The notes: generated from the sequence alone by a model not told the origin. A DNA stretch of 64,000 nt from Arthrobacter sp. PAMC25284 (GCF_019443425.1 NZ_CP080382.1:1922001-1986000); one strand, 5' to 3'; numbered from the stretch's first letter, positions 41,176 through 50,862 are shown. Program-made: numbers and translations.

Positions 41176-41532
41176 CTAGAGGAAGACGGCGACGACGTCC
41201 AGGCTCCCGGCGGCATAGCTTTCGGCATCCTGGAGGGTCTCGCAGAAAACGCCGAAGGACCGGTCCGCGCGGAAGCCGGCAGGTACCTGCCAGATGAAGG
41301 TGACGGGGGCCTGGTCTTGGTCCGCTACCGCGTCGGCAACATCGTGAAGGGAGTCATGCAGGATGTCCAGATCCACTCCGGAATCCTCCTGCACGTCCAG
41401 GATCTCGCTGAACGTCTCCAGGAGCGCCCGCTGGGAGTCCGCGGCCGGGATCACCAGCGCACGGCGGCCGGCGTCGTCAATCTGGTCCTTCAGCTCTTCG
41501 ATGGTCCAGGTGTCTGCCGAGTAAATCTTCAT
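41176..41532 (-). CDS. Barstar-like (ribonuclease inhibitor family) protein
   Basis: The 118-residue acidic protein resembles the barstar fold. It starts MKIYSADTWTIEELKDQI, has a central helix region LLETFSEILDVQEDSG, then VDLDILHDSLHDVADAVADQ and the strand VTFIWQVPAGF. Canonical barstars inhibit barnase-type RNases, but no RNase gene is adjacent. The gene lies 31 nt after glgX on the same strand and has AAGGG before its ATG, so they are probably co-transcribed. The family call is by pattern only and the role is unclear. Confidence 0.55.
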   Translation of the reverse strand: MKIYSADTWTIEELKDQIDDAGRRALVIPAADSQRALLETFSEILDVQEDSGVDLDILHDSLHDVADAVADQDQAPVTFIWQVPAGFRADRSFGVFCETLQDAESYAAGSLDVVAVFL

Positions 41533-41563
41533 GGGGCCCTTCGTTGTTGGATCATTGGGGAAA

Positions 41564-43697
41564 CTAGGTGCGGTAGACGTTGATCGAGTTGGCCTGGACC
41601 ATGTCGAGATCTCCGGAGGACACCCGGGTGCCCTGCCGCCGGTCGTGGAGCTCGGAGGTGGTCAGCCGCAGCTCAAAGGGCCGGTGACCCGGGGCCCGTC
41701 TCGCTGGCCAGGGCCGGAAGCGTGACCTCGACGTCCTCGGCGCCGCCGTTGACCACCACGAGGCCGTCCACCTGGCCGTCATCCGAGCCCAGCAGGAGCT
41801 GGACTACCCGGTGGCGGGGATCCTGCCAGCTGTCGCCGGACATTGGTTCACCGCTGGCGTCGAACCAATGGAAGTAGGCCTGTTTGTCCCGCGCCGGATA
41901 ATCATGCGGCTGCAGGGCCAGGAACTCCTTGCGCAGCCGGATGACGCGTTTGGTGTTCCGCAGCATGTCGTGGGATTCCGTGGTGGCGGACCAGTCGATC
42001 CAGTTGATCGCGTTGTCCTGGCAGTAAGCGTTGTTGTTGCCCTGCTGGGTCCGGCCGAGCTCGTCTCCGGCCGTGATCATTGGCACGCCGAGGGAGATCA
42101 TGAGCGAGGCCATCAGGTTGCGGCTGGTCTGCGCGCGCCGGGCCAGGATGGCCCCGTCTTCGGTCCGGCCTTCAAATCCGTGGTTGTAGCTGCGGTTGTC
42201 GCCGTGGCCGTCGCGGTTCTGCTCGCCGTTGGCTTCGTTGTGCTTGCGGTCATAGGAGACCAGGTCAGCCAGGGTGAAACCGTCGTGGGCGGTGATGAAA
42301 TTGACTGAGGCGAGCCGGGAGCGGCCCGATGCCTCGAACAGCCCGGCCGAACCGGAGAGGGCATCTGCCAGGCGTCCCACGGAACCGCCGGTCCCGCCGG
42401 CGTCGATCGCGGCGCGGTCGGCGAGCCAGAAAGTCCGGACGGCGTCGCGGAAGTGATCGTTCCAATCCACCCAGCCGGCCGGGAACCGGCCGGTTTGCCA
42501 GCCTCCGTAACCGATATCCCATGGTTCAGCGATCAGCTTGGTGGCGGACAGGACCGGGTCGGCCGCGATTGCGACCAGAAAAGGGTGCCGGGGGTCGAAC
42601 TCATTGGCGGAGTTCCGGCACAGTGTGACCGCGAGGTCGAAGCGGAACCCGTCAATGTGAAACTCGTTGACCCAATAGCGCAGCGAGTCCAGGACCAGTT
42701 GGACGACGCGGGGTTCCCCGAAGTTCAGGCTGTTTCCGCAACCGGTGGTGTCCACGTACGTTCCGTGGCCGTCGGTGCGGTAATACGTCGTCTCCCCCAG
42801 TCCGCGGAAGCTCAAGGTCCGGCCATCGGCGCCGCCCTCGGCTGTGTGGTTGTACACAACATCGAGGATTACCTCGAGGCCCGCGGCGTGCAGGGACTTG
42901 ACCATGTCCTTGAATTCGCGCTCAACGGCCTCGGCCCCTGCGGCCTGTGCAGCTTCCGTGGCGTAACCGGGGTGCAGGGCGAAGAACGCCGCGGTGTTGT
43001 AGCCCCAGTAGTTCGGCATTCCGAGGTTCTGCAGGTGCGGCTCGTCCAGATGGAAGTGAACCGGCAGGAGTTGGACGGAGGTGATGCCGAGCGCGATCAG
43101 GTGCTCGATCATTGCCGGGTGCCCCATCCCCGCGTAGGTTCCCTGCAGTTCTTCCGGGATGTCCGGGTGGAGCCGGGTCTGGCCGCGGACGTGCGCTTCA
43201 TAGATGATGGTGTTGCGCCACGGCACGCCGGGGCTGCGATCATGGCCCCAGTCAAAGTTGCCGGCAGTGCGGACGCTCGTGATGAACTCGCCGCGTTCGT
43301 CCACGGCCCGGCCGTAAGGGTCCAGCAGCAGGGGCTGACCGCCGACAGCGTCGAAGTCCGTGGCCGGCATGGACAGCGGCAGCGCCTCGTGGTCCGGGGA
43401 CGACCGGAAGCCATAGCGCGTCCCGGGCGGCATTCCCTCGACAATTCCGTGGTGGACGCCGTCGGTGAAATTCGGCAGGGTCTGCACCTGCCATGGGCTG
43501 CCCGGTGCCTGATAGGCGATGTCCAGCGTTGCTACGGTGGGCGCGAAGACAGCCACGTTCACGGCCGAATCGATGTGCGCGGCTGGGCCGCGGGAATCGC
43601 CTGTGGCGGGCTTTCCGGCACGCGGAGTACTGAGGCCCAGCGGAAACGCCCGCGAGGCGTCTACGGTTGAAGCTGTATCTACTAAAGGCATGCCCAT
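41564..43697 (-). pseudogene. glgX: Glycogen debranching enzyme GlgX, frameshifted by +1 near the 3' end
   Basis: GlgX hydrolyses alpha-1,6 branches of phosphorylase-limit glycogen. The main frame has NTIIYEAHVRGQTRLHPDIP, GMPNYWGYNTAAFFALHPGY, EVILDVVYNHTAEGGADGRT, nucleophile FHIDGFRFDLAVTLCRNSAN and TKLIAEPWDIGYGGWQTGRF. About 41 residues before the true end the frame changes at ACGGGCCCCGGG (41691-41697). Removing one base continues into HRPFELRLTTSELHDRRQGT and restores a 710-residue protein ending at 41564. The barrel is unaffected. The ATG at 43697 is 7 nt after TAAACT, suggesting a leaderless mRNA; 43691 and 43736 are alternatives. Confidence 0.87.
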
Positions 43698-43827
43698 TGG
43701 CACAAGTTTAGCGGTGCCGAACCGATGAGAAGTCATTCCGGCGTTCGCGAAGGCAGAGTGTACGCCGATAATGCACTACTCGATAGGGCATTACATACTG
43801 AAACGAATCGCCAATCTGGAGGTAACT

Positions 43828-44643
43828 GTGCGAGTGGCACTGGCTCAAATCATCACCGGCCGCGACCTGGCGGACAATCTGGCGCTCGTCGAGGAGTACG
43901 CCCGCGAGGCCAAGGACGGCGGCGCGGCCCTGGTGGTGTTTCCCGAAGCCACGATGCGCGCGTTCGGACATTCGCTGCTGGACATTGCTGAGCCGCTGGA
44001 CGGTCCGTGGGCCTCCCGGGTGCGCGCCATCGCCGCGGAACTGGATGTCGTCATTGTGGCGGGGATGTTCACGCCGGGGTCCGAGCCGGGCGCCGGCACC
44101 GGACCCCGGAAGGTCCGCAACACCCTGCTGGCCACCGGCCCGGGGGTCGATGCAAGCTATGACAAGATCCATCTTTTTGATGCCTACGGTTTCGCGGAGT
44201 CAGACACTGTCGACGCCGGCACGGGCCCCGTCACCTTTGAGGCGGCCGGCATCACCTTCGGCTTGGCCACCTGCTATGACATCCGCTTCCCTGACCTGTT
44301 CACCGAAAACGCCGACCGCGGCGCCCAGGTGAACATCGTGTGCGCGTCGTGGGGAAGCGGCCCCGGAAAGGTCGAACAGTGGCAGCTTCTGGCCCGTGCG
44401 CGCGCCATTGATTCCACCACGGTGGTCCTCGCCTGCGGCCAGGGCAACGCCGCCGGCGAGAGCGGCCCGGCGAAGGGCTCCGCTCCGACCGGAGTTGGGC
44501 ACTCCGCCGTCGTGTCACCGTTCGGCGAGGTAATCGACGAGCTCGACGGCGGTCCGGGGCTGCTGTTTGCGGAACTGGACCCCGACGTCGTTACGAACGC
44601 CCGGGCTGTGCTTCCGGTCCTGGCCAACCGCCACAGGTTTTAG
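43828..44643 (+). CDS. Carbon-nitrogen hydrolase (nitrilase superfamily)
   Basis: The 271-residue enzyme has the Glu-Lys-Cys triad: Glu in ALVVFPEATMRAFGH, Lys in ASYDKIHLFDAYGFAESD and Cys in LATCYDIRFPDLFTENA. This fits an omega-amidase or deaminated-glutathione-amidase type hydrolase acting on small C-N substrates. The GTG at 43828 is chosen because GGAGG lies 7 nt upstream and family members begin near VRVALAQI. A longer frame starting at 43771 is unlikely. It is divergent from glgX. Confidence 0.9.
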   Translation: MRVALAQIITGRDLADNLALVEEYAREAKDGGAALVVFPEATMRAFGHSLLDIAEPLDGPWASRVRAIAAELDVVIVAGMFTPGSEPGAGTGPRKVRNTLLATGPGVDASYDKIHLFDAYGFAESDTVDAGTGPVTFEAAGITFGLATCYDIRFPDLFTENADRGAQVNIVCASWGSGPGKVEQWQLLARARAIDSTTVVLACGQGNAAGESGPAKGSAPTGVGHSAVVSPFGEVIDELDGGPGLLFAELDPDVVTNARAVLPVLANRHRF

Positions 44644-44652
44644 CATCCCGGG

Positions 44653-44748
44653 CTTAAACCTAAACGCTTCCCCACGTCCTGCGGCCTAAACCCCAACGCT
44701 TCCGCACGTCCCGCAACTTAAACCCCAACGCTTCCCCACGTCCCGCGG
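44653..44748. repeat. Three tandem 32-bp intergenic repeats
   Basis: Units at 44653-44684, 44685-44716 and 44717-44748 share the pattern CTTAAACCCCAACGCTTCC then CCACGTCCCGCGG. A fourth, divergent unit merges into the long hairpin at 44750-44797. Inverted relatives follow on the other side. Confidence 0.9.
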
Positions 44749-44749
44749 C

Positions 44750-44797
44750 TTAACGCCGAACGCTCCCGCAGCACTGTGCGGGAGCGTTCGGCGTTAA
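44750..44797. terminator. 21-bp perfect hairpin between nitrilase and rlmB
   Basis: TTAACGCCGAACGCTCCCGC (stem 44750-44770) pairs perfectly with 44777-44797 around a 6-nt loop. It sits at the centre of inverted 32-bp repeat arrays between convergent genes and probably terminates both transcripts. Confidence 0.85.
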
Positions 44798-44811
44798 ACT
44801 GCAGAATCTGC

Positions 44812-44867
44812 GGAAGGGTCTGCGGTACGACTGCGGACCCTGGGGAAGGGTCTGCCGTACAGCTGCG
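44812..44867. repeat. Inverted continuation of the 32-bp repeat array
   Basis: GGAAGGGTCTGCGGTAC (44812-44828) recurs at 44844-44860 with one change, and each copy continues to CTGCG with a two-base change. The two copies are 32 bp apart. Read as the reverse complement, the segment just before them (CTTCCGCAGATTCTGCAGTT) aligns with the left-hand units, so the family is arranged as a large inverted repeat around the hairpin. Confidence 0.65.
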
Positions 44868-44890
44868 AAAGCTGAGGGAGGATCGGGCTG

Positions 44891-45883
44891 TTATTTCACG
44901 GCGCGCTGGCGGGAGATCTCGTAGAGGGAGATGCCCACCGCCATCGAGGCGTTGAGGGACTCCATCGCGGAATCGATCGGGATGGAAACGATCTGGTCGC
45001 AGTTCTCCCGGACCAGACGACTCAGGCCCTTGCCCTCGGATCCGACAACGATGCACACCGGCTCGGTGGCGAGGGCCAGGTCGGGCAGCGAAACGTCGCC
45101 GTCGCCATCGAGTCCCAGCACGTAGATGCCCATGTTCTTGAACGCCTTGAGTGCGTTGTTCAGGTTGGCGGCGCGGGCCACGGGGACCCGGACGGCCGCG
45201 CCGGCGCTGGTCTTCCAGGCGGAGGCGGTGACGCCGACGGAGCGGCGCTCCGGGACGATAACGCCGTGGCCACTGAACGCGGACACCGAGCGGATAATGG
45301 CGCCAAGGTTGCGCGGATCGGTGATGCCGTCGAGGGCGACGAAGAGCGGGGCGTTGGCGACGTGGCCCTTCTTCCAGCTTTCGAGTGTCTCCTCGGCGAG
45401 TTCAAACGCGTCCTGGTACTCGTACGGCGGGATCTGCAGCACGAGGCCCTGGTGGATGGCGTCGTCGGTCATCCGGTCCAGCTCAGGCTTGCCGGTTTCC
45501 AGCAGCGGGATGCCGCGTTCTGCGGCGAGCTTGAGGGATTCCTTGACCCGGTCATCCATCTCAATACGGATGGCGACGTGCAGGGCCTTGGCGGGGATGC
45601 CGGCGCGGAGCGCCTCAACCACGGAGTTGCGTCCGGTGACGACTTCCTCGGTGGCGCGGCCCTTGGGGCCGGAGCGTGCGCCGGGGTTGCGGCCGGTACC
45701 GGGACCGGACCGCTTGGCCGCAGAGCGATCGGCAAGCTGTTTGTTCTTGTGTGCCTTGTGGTACGGGCGATCCTCCGCCTTGGGAGTGGGGCCCTTGCCC
45801 TCGAGAGCCTTACGGCCGTGACCGCCGGTTCCGACAGTGGGGCCCTTCTTCATTTTGACCGAGCGGCGACCGTTATTGGCCAT
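44891..45883 (-). CDS. rlmB: 23S rRNA (guanosine-2'-O-)-methyltransferase RlmB (TrmH/SpoU family)
   Basis: The enzyme 2'-O-methylates a 23S rRNA guanosine with SAM. The 330-residue product has a basic low-complexity N-terminus (KKGPTVGTGGHGRKALEGKG), the substrate-binding domain (VVTGRNSVVEALRAGIPAKA), and the SPOUT domain. SPOUT motifs are VALDGITDPRNLGAIIRSVS, VCIVVGSEGKGLSRLVRENC and IPIDSAMESLNASMAVGISL. The ATG at 45883 has AAAGGG 8 nt upstream; a GTG 9 nt earlier is possible. It lies after cysS on the same strand, a common actinobacterial order. Confidence 0.94.
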   Translation of the reverse strand: MANNGRRSVKMKKGPTVGTGGHGRKALEGKGPTPKAEDRPYHKAHKNKQLADRSAAKRSGPGTGRNPGARSGPKGRATEEVVTGRNSVVEALRAGIPAKALHVAIRIEMDDRVKESLKLAAERGIPLLETGKPELDRMTDDAIHQGLVLQIPPYEYQDAFELAEETLESWKKGHVANAPLFVALDGITDPRNLGAIIRSVSAFSGHGVIVPERRSVGVTASAWKTSAGAAVRVPVARAANLNNALKAFKNMGIYVLGLDGDGDVSLPDLALATEPVCIVVGSEGKGLSRLVRENCDQIVSIPIDSAMESLNASMAVGISLYEISRQRAVK

Positions 45884-46016
45884 GAGTTTCACCCTTTAAA
45901 TACGCGATTCGTTGACAAGTCTGAACTCCAGTCTACTGACTCGAGTTAAATCCTCGACCGCCAGGGACCGCGGAGGCAAGTGCTCCCGCCCGGCCAGGTG
46001 AACCGCAGACCGGGTG

Positions 46017-47474
46017 TCAGTCGCGCTTAAGGCTCCAGTTGGCGCCGTCGGGGCCGTCCTCGACGACGACGCCAGCGGCAGCAAGAGTGTCCCGGATGGC
46101 GTCGGAGGCCGCCCAGTCCTTGTTGGCCCGGGCCTGGGCGCGGGCGGCGAGCTGGGCTTCGATGAGAACGCCGAGGGCCGTGTCGGCCTGCTGGTTCGCC
46201 GCGGGTGCCGCGGTGGCGCTGAGACCAAGGACACGGAGCATGTCCGTCACGGACCTGAGCGCCTGCCGGGCGTCGTCGAGTTCCCCAGCGGTAAGGGCTG
46301 TGTTCCCGGCCCGGACGGTTTCGTGCAGGACCGCAAGGGCCTGCGGCACGTTGAGGTCGTCATCCATGGCCGCGGCGAAAGCATCCGGGACGGCGCCGTA
46401 GCTGAAGACGCCGACAGCGCCGTCATCAGTCATGGTGCTTCGAAGTGCCCGGCTGATGAATCCGTCAATCCGTTCGACGGCGGCTGCAGCTTCCTGCAGG
46501 GAGGTGGGCTGGTAGTCCAGGACCGAGCGGTACTGCGCCTGCCCCAGGTAGTACCGGACCACGCGCGGCGACGCGAGCTCGAGCATCTGCTCCGGGCTGA
46601 CCGTGTTGCCGATGGATTTGGACATTTTTTCGCCGGCATAGGTGACCATGCCGTTGTGCATCCAGAAGTTGGCGAAGCCGTGGCCCGCCGCCTGGGACTG
46701 CGCCATCTCGTTTTCGTGGTGCGGAAACCGCAGGTCCAGGCCGCCGCCGTGGATGTCGAACTCGGTGCCCAAGTACTTGGTGACCATGGCGGAGCACTCG
46801 AGGTGCCAGCCCGGGCGGCCGGTGCCCCAGGGCGAGGCCCAGCTTGCCGTCGCCGGCTCCCCCTCCTTGTGGCCCTTCCACAGCGCGAAGTCCCGCGGAT
46901 CTTTCTTGCCGCGCGGTCCCGCGTCCGGGGCACCCTGCATGTCATCAATGTTTTGCCGCGTCAGGGAGCCGTACCGGCCCCAGGAACGCACGTCGAAGTA
47001 CACGTCCCCGGAGTCGTCGAGGGCCGGGTAGGCGTGGCCGCGGTCGATCAGCTGCCGGATCAGGGCATGCATTTCCGGGATATGGCCGGTGGCGCGGGGC
47101 TCGTAGGTGGGTCGGGAGACGCCGAGGGTGTCGTAGGCCTTGAGGAACTCCTGCTCGTACCGGTAGGCCAGGGCCCACCACTCCTCGTTCCGGACCGAGC
47201 CGGGCTCGTCCTCAAAGTCCGGCCCGAAGGAGGCCTCGGATTTGGCCAGTATTTTGTCGTCGATGTCGGTGACGTTCCGGACGGCAGTGACGCGGAAACC
47301 ACGGTATTCGAGCCAGCGGGTCAGCTGATCAAAGGCGATGGCTGAGCGGATATGCCCCACATGCGGCATCCCCTGCACGGTGGCGCCGCAGTAGTACAGG
47401 CTCACCTGGCCCGGTATCAGGGGGACGAAGTCACGGACTTCGGCGGATGCTGTGTCGTAGAAGCGCAGGGTCAC
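46017..47474 (-). CDS. cysS: Cysteinyl-tRNA synthetase
   Basis: This class I synthetase charges tRNA-Cys. The 485-residue product has the HIGH-type motif [17 protein letters not shown], zinc ligands around YYCGATVQG and [14 protein letters not shown], the [20 protein letters not shown] helix, and the KMSKS loop [15 protein letters not shown]. The C-terminal DALR-type domain is complete. The GTG start follows TAATCT by 6 nt, so it is probably leaderless. Confidence 0.97.
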   Translation of the reverse strand: MTLRFYDTASAEVRDFVPLIPGQVSLYYCGATVQGMPHVGHIRSAIAFDQLTRWLEYRGFRVTAVRNVTDIDDKILAKSEASFGPDFEDEPGSVRNEEWWALAYRYEQEFLKAYDTLGVSRPTYEPRATGHIPEMHALIRQLIDRGHAYPALDDSGDVYFDVRSWGRYGSLTRQNIDDMQGAPDAGPRGKKDPRDFALWKGHKEGEPATASWASPWGTGRPGWHLECSAMVTKYLGTEFDIHGGGLDLRFPHHENEMAQSQAAGHGFANFWMHNGMVTYAGEKMSKSIGNTVSPEQMLELASPRVVRYYLGQAQYRSVLDYQPTSLQEAAAAVERIDGFISRALRSTMTDDGAVGVFSYGAVPDAFAAAMDDDLNVPQALAVLHETVRAGNTALTAGELDDARQALRSVTDMLRVLGLSATAAPAANQQADTALGVLIEAQLAARAQARANKDWAASDAIRDTLAAAGVVVEDGPDGANWSLKRD

Positions 47475-47573
47475 CGCTCCAGATTAGCCGATGGCGCTCC
47501 GCGAACCAGCCGCCCGCCCCGGCGCCCTCCCCCGGAGGCAGTGGCGGGCGGCAGCAGCCGGGCACCGGACCCC

Positions 47574-47909
47574 TTACTTGCAGTACTCCCCGATCTTGTT
47601 GAGCTGCTCCGTGAGCCCCGCTGTCTGGTCTGCCGTCTTGGCTCCGGTGGGAGATTCCGCCACCTGTTTCATGATGTCGGCCATCTTCCCGATCGGGGCG
47701 CTGATCTCGGGGGCGACTTTGTCCGCGACCTCCTGGTAGTGCTGGCTGATCTGGCCGGCCTGCTCCTGCGGGGATCCGGTAGGCACAAACGTGTCGCCAT
47801 TGAGGAACGTGCAGCTTTCCTCAACGCTCAGCCTGGTCGTGGTGCCCCCGGCGCAGCCGGTCAACAGCATTCCTGCGGCAAGGACGACGGCGGGTACAAG
47901 CTTCTTCAT
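47574..47909 (-). CDS. Small predicted lipoprotein
   Basis: The 111-residue product has a lipoprotein signal peptide (MKKLVPAVVLAAGMLLTGCA) with lipobox LTGC. The mature part is short and mostly helical, with a conserved-looking SCTFLNGDTFVPTG and a final GEYCK, so two cysteines may pair. The ATG at 47909 has GGAGA upstream; an earlier in-frame start has no signal-peptide logic. Function unknown. It lies 48 nt before the ispF end region on the same strand. Confidence 0.8.
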   Translation of the reverse strand: MKKLVPAVVLAAGMLLTGCAGGTTTRLSVEESCTFLNGDTFVPTGSPQEQAGQISQHYQEVADKVAPEISAPIGKMADIMKQVAESPTGAKTADQTAGLTEQLNKIGEYCK

Positions 47910-47957
47910 GGGAGGTCTCCTGGTCACTGAAAGAACGTTTGCGGGACGGAGGACGGA

Positions 47958-48530
47958 TTAGCCGGAGGCTTGCGGTGCGGCCGGGACGGCCGGGTAAACC
48001 AGCGCGGTGGCCACGGCAGAGATACCCTCGCCCCGGCCGGTGAACCCGAGCCGGTCGCTCGTCGTGGCCGAGACGCTCACCGGCGCCCCTGCTGCCGAAC
48101 TGAGGACGCGCTGGGATTCCTCCCGCCGCGGTCCGAACTTGGGCCTGTTGGCCACGAACTGCACGGCGATGTTTCCGATCTCAAAACCTCCGGCACGGAC
48201 AATCCGGGCCGCTTCGGCCAGGAGCGTCACCCCGGAGGCGCCAGCGTATTCCGGCCGGTCCGTGCCGAAGTGCGTGCCAAGGTCCCCGATTCCGCAGGCT
48301 GAGAACAGCGCATCGGCAGCGGCGTGCGCCACCGGATCGCCGTCGGAATGCCCGGCCAGCCCCGGCTCACCGTCCCAAAACAGGCCGCCCAGCCACAACG
48401 GCTGGGGAGCGTCCCGGGGGGCGTAAGCGTGGACATCAATCCCGATCCCGGTCCGCGGAATAACGGACGCGAAGGTGGCGGTCGGCGCCTTGCCGGCGGT
48501 CACGTGAGTGTCGTGCCTCTGGTCCGTCAT
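47958..48530 (-). CDS. ispF: 2-C-methyl-D-erythritol 2,4-cyclodiphosphate synthase IspF
   Basis: IspF forms the cyclodiphosphate in the MEP isoprenoid pathway. The 190-residue product has metal-binding [40 protein letters not shown] and [20 protein letters not shown]. The C-terminal part has the usual [20 protein letters not shown]. An N-terminal extension of about 25 residues precedes the core. It begins 2 nt after ispD ends, so the two pathway steps are in one operon. Confidence 0.96.
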   Translation of the reverse strand: MTDQRHDTHVTAGKAPTATFASVIPRTGIGIDVHAYAPRDAPQPLWLGGLFWDGEPGLAGHSDGDPVAHAAADALFSACGIGDLGTHFGTDRPEYAGASGVTLLAEAARIVRAGGFEIGNIAVQFVANRPKFGPRREESQRVLSSAAGAPVSVSATTSDRLGFTGRGEGISAVATALVYPAVPAAPQASG

Positions 48531-48532
48531 GG

Positions 48533-49345
48533 TCAGCCTTCCACCCAGCGGGCGCCCAGCGGGCCTTCCAGAAGGCCCTCGGCGATGATCAGGTCCAGTG
48601 GCGTCGTGATCTTCAGCGACTGGCTGGCGCCGCGGACGGCATGGACGGGGACACCCAGGAGTTCAACGAGCATCGCATCGTCTGTCACAGCGGCGGCCTG
48701 GGCCGCGTCGAATGCGGCGGCAGCTGTATGGGCACGCTGCAGAGTGGCGAGCGCGAAGCCTTGCGGCGTCTGGACAGCCCGGAGCGTCTCCCGCGGCGCC
48801 GTTCCGGTCACCAGTTCGGGGGCAACGGTCGCGCTTTCGCCGGTGGTCGGCTCCACGGTCTTGACGGTGTCAACGACCGGCATCACCGGAATGACGGCTT
48901 CGGCTCCGGCGGCGATGGCCGCGACAACGCGGTGGAACACCGATTCAGGGGTGAGGGCGCGGGCGGCGTCATGCACAAGGACTGCCTCAGTGCCGGGCAG
49001 CAACGCCGCCAGCGCGGCCCGGACGGAGTCGGCGCGGCTGGTCCCGCCGTCGACGACGGTCACAACCGGCACCTGCCCTCCCCCGCCGGACGCGGCGTGC
49101 GGTCCGGAACCGAGGTCACGGGCGAAGGACTCGCAGATCAACTCCAGCTCCTCGTCGCCGGCAGGCACAGCGACGCAGATCTGCCGTGCGATTCCGGCCG
49201 CCGCCACGCCCCTCAGGGCGTGCGTCAAAATGCTCTCGCCGCCCAGCGGCACCTTTGCTTTCGGCATGCCGTAGCCCAGGCGCTGGCCCGAGCCGGCAGC
49301 CACCACAATAACAGCGGTGGCGGCGGGTCCTGCTGCAGTGTTCAT
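48533..49345 (-). CDS. ispD: 2-C-methyl-D-erythritol 4-phosphate cytidylyltransferase IspD
   Basis: IspD couples CTP and MEP. The 270-residue product has the nucleotide-binding loop [20 protein letters not shown] and the motif [19 protein letters not shown], then [20 protein letters not shown] and [21 protein letters not shown] place the start at the ATG at 49345, which is 7 nt after TAGTGT (leaderless). The longer frame to 49435 crosses the carD terminator and is not conserved in style. Confidence 0.95.
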   Translation of the reverse strand: MNTAAGPAATAVIVVAAGSGQRLGYGMPKAKVPLGGESILTHALRGVAAAGIARQICVAVPAGDEELELICESFARDLGSGPHAASGGGGQVPVVTVVDGGTSRADSVRAALAALLPGTEAVLVHDAARALTPESVFHRVVAAIAAGAEAVIPVMPVVDTVKTVEPTTGESATVAPELVTGTAPRETLRAVQTPQGFALATLQRAHTAAAAFDAAQAAAVTDDAMLVELLGVPVHAVRGASQSLKITTPLDLIIAEGLLEGPLGARWVEG

Positions 49346-49407
49346 GCGCCTAACACTACGGCGCGGCCGCGGATCCTCCCAGCTGACCGCTGCCGGTATT
49401 TGGGCAA

Positions 49408-49440
49408 AAAGAAGCCCCGGTGGCCGTTGGGCCACCGAGG
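49408..49440 (-). terminator. Terminator of carD
   Basis: CGGTGGCC (49418-49425) and GGCCACCG (49430-49437) form an 8-bp stem. On the minus strand it is followed by GGGGCTTCTTTTTG. Confidence 0.75.
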
Positions 49441-49452
49441 TTCAAGTCTTGT

Positions 49453-49935
49453 CTAGGAAGCCAGAACTTCGTCGAGAACGCTTGCGGCCTTCTCTTCGTC
49501 GGTCTTTTCAGCAAGTGCCAGTTCTGAAATCAGAATCTGGCGGGCCTTGGCCAGCATGCGCTTCTCCCCTGCGGAGAGACCCCGGTCGTGATCGCGGCGC
49601 CACAGGTCGCGGACGACCTCTGCCACTTTGATAACGTCACCGGAAGCAAGCTTTTCCAGGTTTGCCTTGTACCGACGCGACCAGTTGGTGGGTTCTTCAG
49701 TGAACTCGGCACGGAGCACTTCAAATACGTGCTCCAGGCCTTCCTTGCCCACTACGTCCCGGACCCCAACAAGGTCAACGTTTTCTGCTGGAACTTCAAT
49801 GGTCAGATCACCCTGAGCCACCTTGAGCTTGAGATACATCTTCTCTTCGCCCTTGACAGTGCGCATCTTGATTTCTTCAATTTTTGCTGCACCGTGGTGA
49901 GGGTAAACTACTGTCTCGCCGACCTCAAAAACCAT
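49453..49935 (-). CDS. carD: CarD-family RNA-polymerase-binding regulator
   Basis: CarD binds the RNA polymerase beta subunit and stabilises open complexes at rRNA and other promoters in Actinobacteria. The 160-residue product has the N-terminal RID domain ([20 protein letters not shown], then [20 protein letters not shown]) and the C-terminal helical DNA-binding domain ([40 protein letters not shown]). The length matches the family. It has its own promoter at 50070-50098 and terminator. Confidence 0.96.
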   Translation of the reverse strand: MVFEVGETVVYPHHGAAKIEEIKMRTVKGEEKMYLKLKVAQGDLTIEVPAENVDLVGVRDVVGKEGLEHVFEVLRAEFTEEPTNWSRRYKANLEKLASGDVIKVAEVVRDLWRRDHDRGLSAGEKRMLAKARQILISELALAEKTDEEKAASVLDEVLAS

Positions 49936-50069
49936 GTGGACATTCCCCTTTCCCGCTGATCAGTTTATCACGGTTAAGGCATACAACTGGCACGGAACGA
50001 CCCCGAAAACCGCATGAAACCGCGGAAAATGACCCAAATCCGCCCCCGCCGGACCCTTGACGAATGCGG

Positions 50070-50098
50070 ATAATAGTGCATCAAGGGCCCGCTGCCAA
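50070..50098 (-). promoter_or_regulatory. Predicted carD promoter
   Basis: On the minus strand TTGGCA (50093-50098), a 17-nt spacer and TATTAT (50070-50075), close to the sigma-70 consensus, about 135 nt upstream of the carD ATG. The rest of 49936-50235 shows no further convincing feature. Confidence 0.65.
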
Positions 50099-50235
50099 GA
50101 GGTTTTAGCCCGCCCGGCCGGACCCGGTTGGCGTCCGGCCGGCCGTCACGGTACGCGTCCGGAGTCCGCGAATGGCACGGATTGCCGCTAGGCTATGGCT
50201 GAATAATGTTCCAAGACTCTCGAGGAGTGCGTGAC

Positions 50236-50787
50236 GTGCGTTTCACTGCGATGAACCGGGGCCAGCGCGGCAAGCTGGCAATGGCAACGGCTGCACTTGG
50301 CATCGGCCTGCTGTCCGTAACCGGCTGCGCCTACATCAACCCCCAGCAGACCTCGGAGCAGTATTCCGCGTCGGACGGAACGAACACCGATCTCGGCCCG
50401 CTGCAGCTGCGCAACATGATGATCATTGCCGGCGCGGAGGACGAGCCCGGCCGGATTATCGGCGCCGTCTACAACACCTCGGCGAGCAATGTCACGCTCA
50501 CCATCGCCGGAGCCGACGGATCACAGGCCAAGGTCCCGGTGTCGAAGAATTCCTATGTCCTTCTCAACGACCCCGCCGAAGCGCCGGTCCTCTCCAGTGC
50601 CGGTGGCCAGCCGGGCTCGCTGGTCGAACTGCAGATCAGCGAAAACGGAACCGGCCTGACGGCTCCGTTCAAGGTTCCGATCCTGGACGGCACGATCGTC
50701 GATTACAAGGACTACCTGCCCGTTGAGCAGACCACCTCTTCGCCTTCCGTTACCCCGACGCCCGCCGGCGGGAGCAACGGCCACTAA
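50236..50787 (+). CDS. Predicted lipoprotein, unknown function
   Basis: The 183-residue product has a signal peptide with lipobox (LGIGLLSVTGCAYINPQQTS). The mature domain looks like a beta-sandwich (DLGPLQLRNMMIIAGAEDEP, GAVYNTSASNVTLTIAGADG, SLVELQISENGTGLTAPF) and ends in a Ser/Thr/Pro-rich tail. It resembles actinobacterial lipoproteins with copper-chaperone-like (PCuAC/DUF461) topology, but the Met/His copper ligands are not evident. The GTG at 50236 has GAGGAG upstream. It lies between carD and the regX3 terminator. Confidence 0.8.
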   Translation: MRFTAMNRGQRGKLAMATAALGIGLLSVTGCAYINPQQTSEQYSASDGTNTDLGPLQLRNMMIIAGAEDEPGRIIGAVYNTSASNVTLTIAGADGSQAKVPVSKNSYVLLNDPAEAPVLSSAGGQPGSLVELQISENGTGLTAPFKVPILDGTIVDYKDYLPVEQTTSSPSVTPTPAGGSNGH

Positions 50788-50811
50788 TATTTCCGGTCGA
50801 AACCTGATTTC

Positions 50812-50856
50812 AGACAACAAAGGAGGGGCACCGCCGGCGCCCCTCCTTTGTTGTCT
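50812..50856. terminator. Bidirectional terminator between lipoprotein gene and regX3
   Basis: A perfect 18-bp stem (AGACAACAAAGGAGGGGC, 50812-50829, with 50839-50856) surrounds a 9-nt loop, between convergent genes. Confidence 0.88.
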
Positions 50857-50862
50857 CCTGCG

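Noticed and set aside
44653..44867. Possible CRISPR array because of the 32-bp periodicity
   Set aside because: Units abut without unique spacers, diverge among themselves, and surround a terminator-like hairpin; no cas genes are present.
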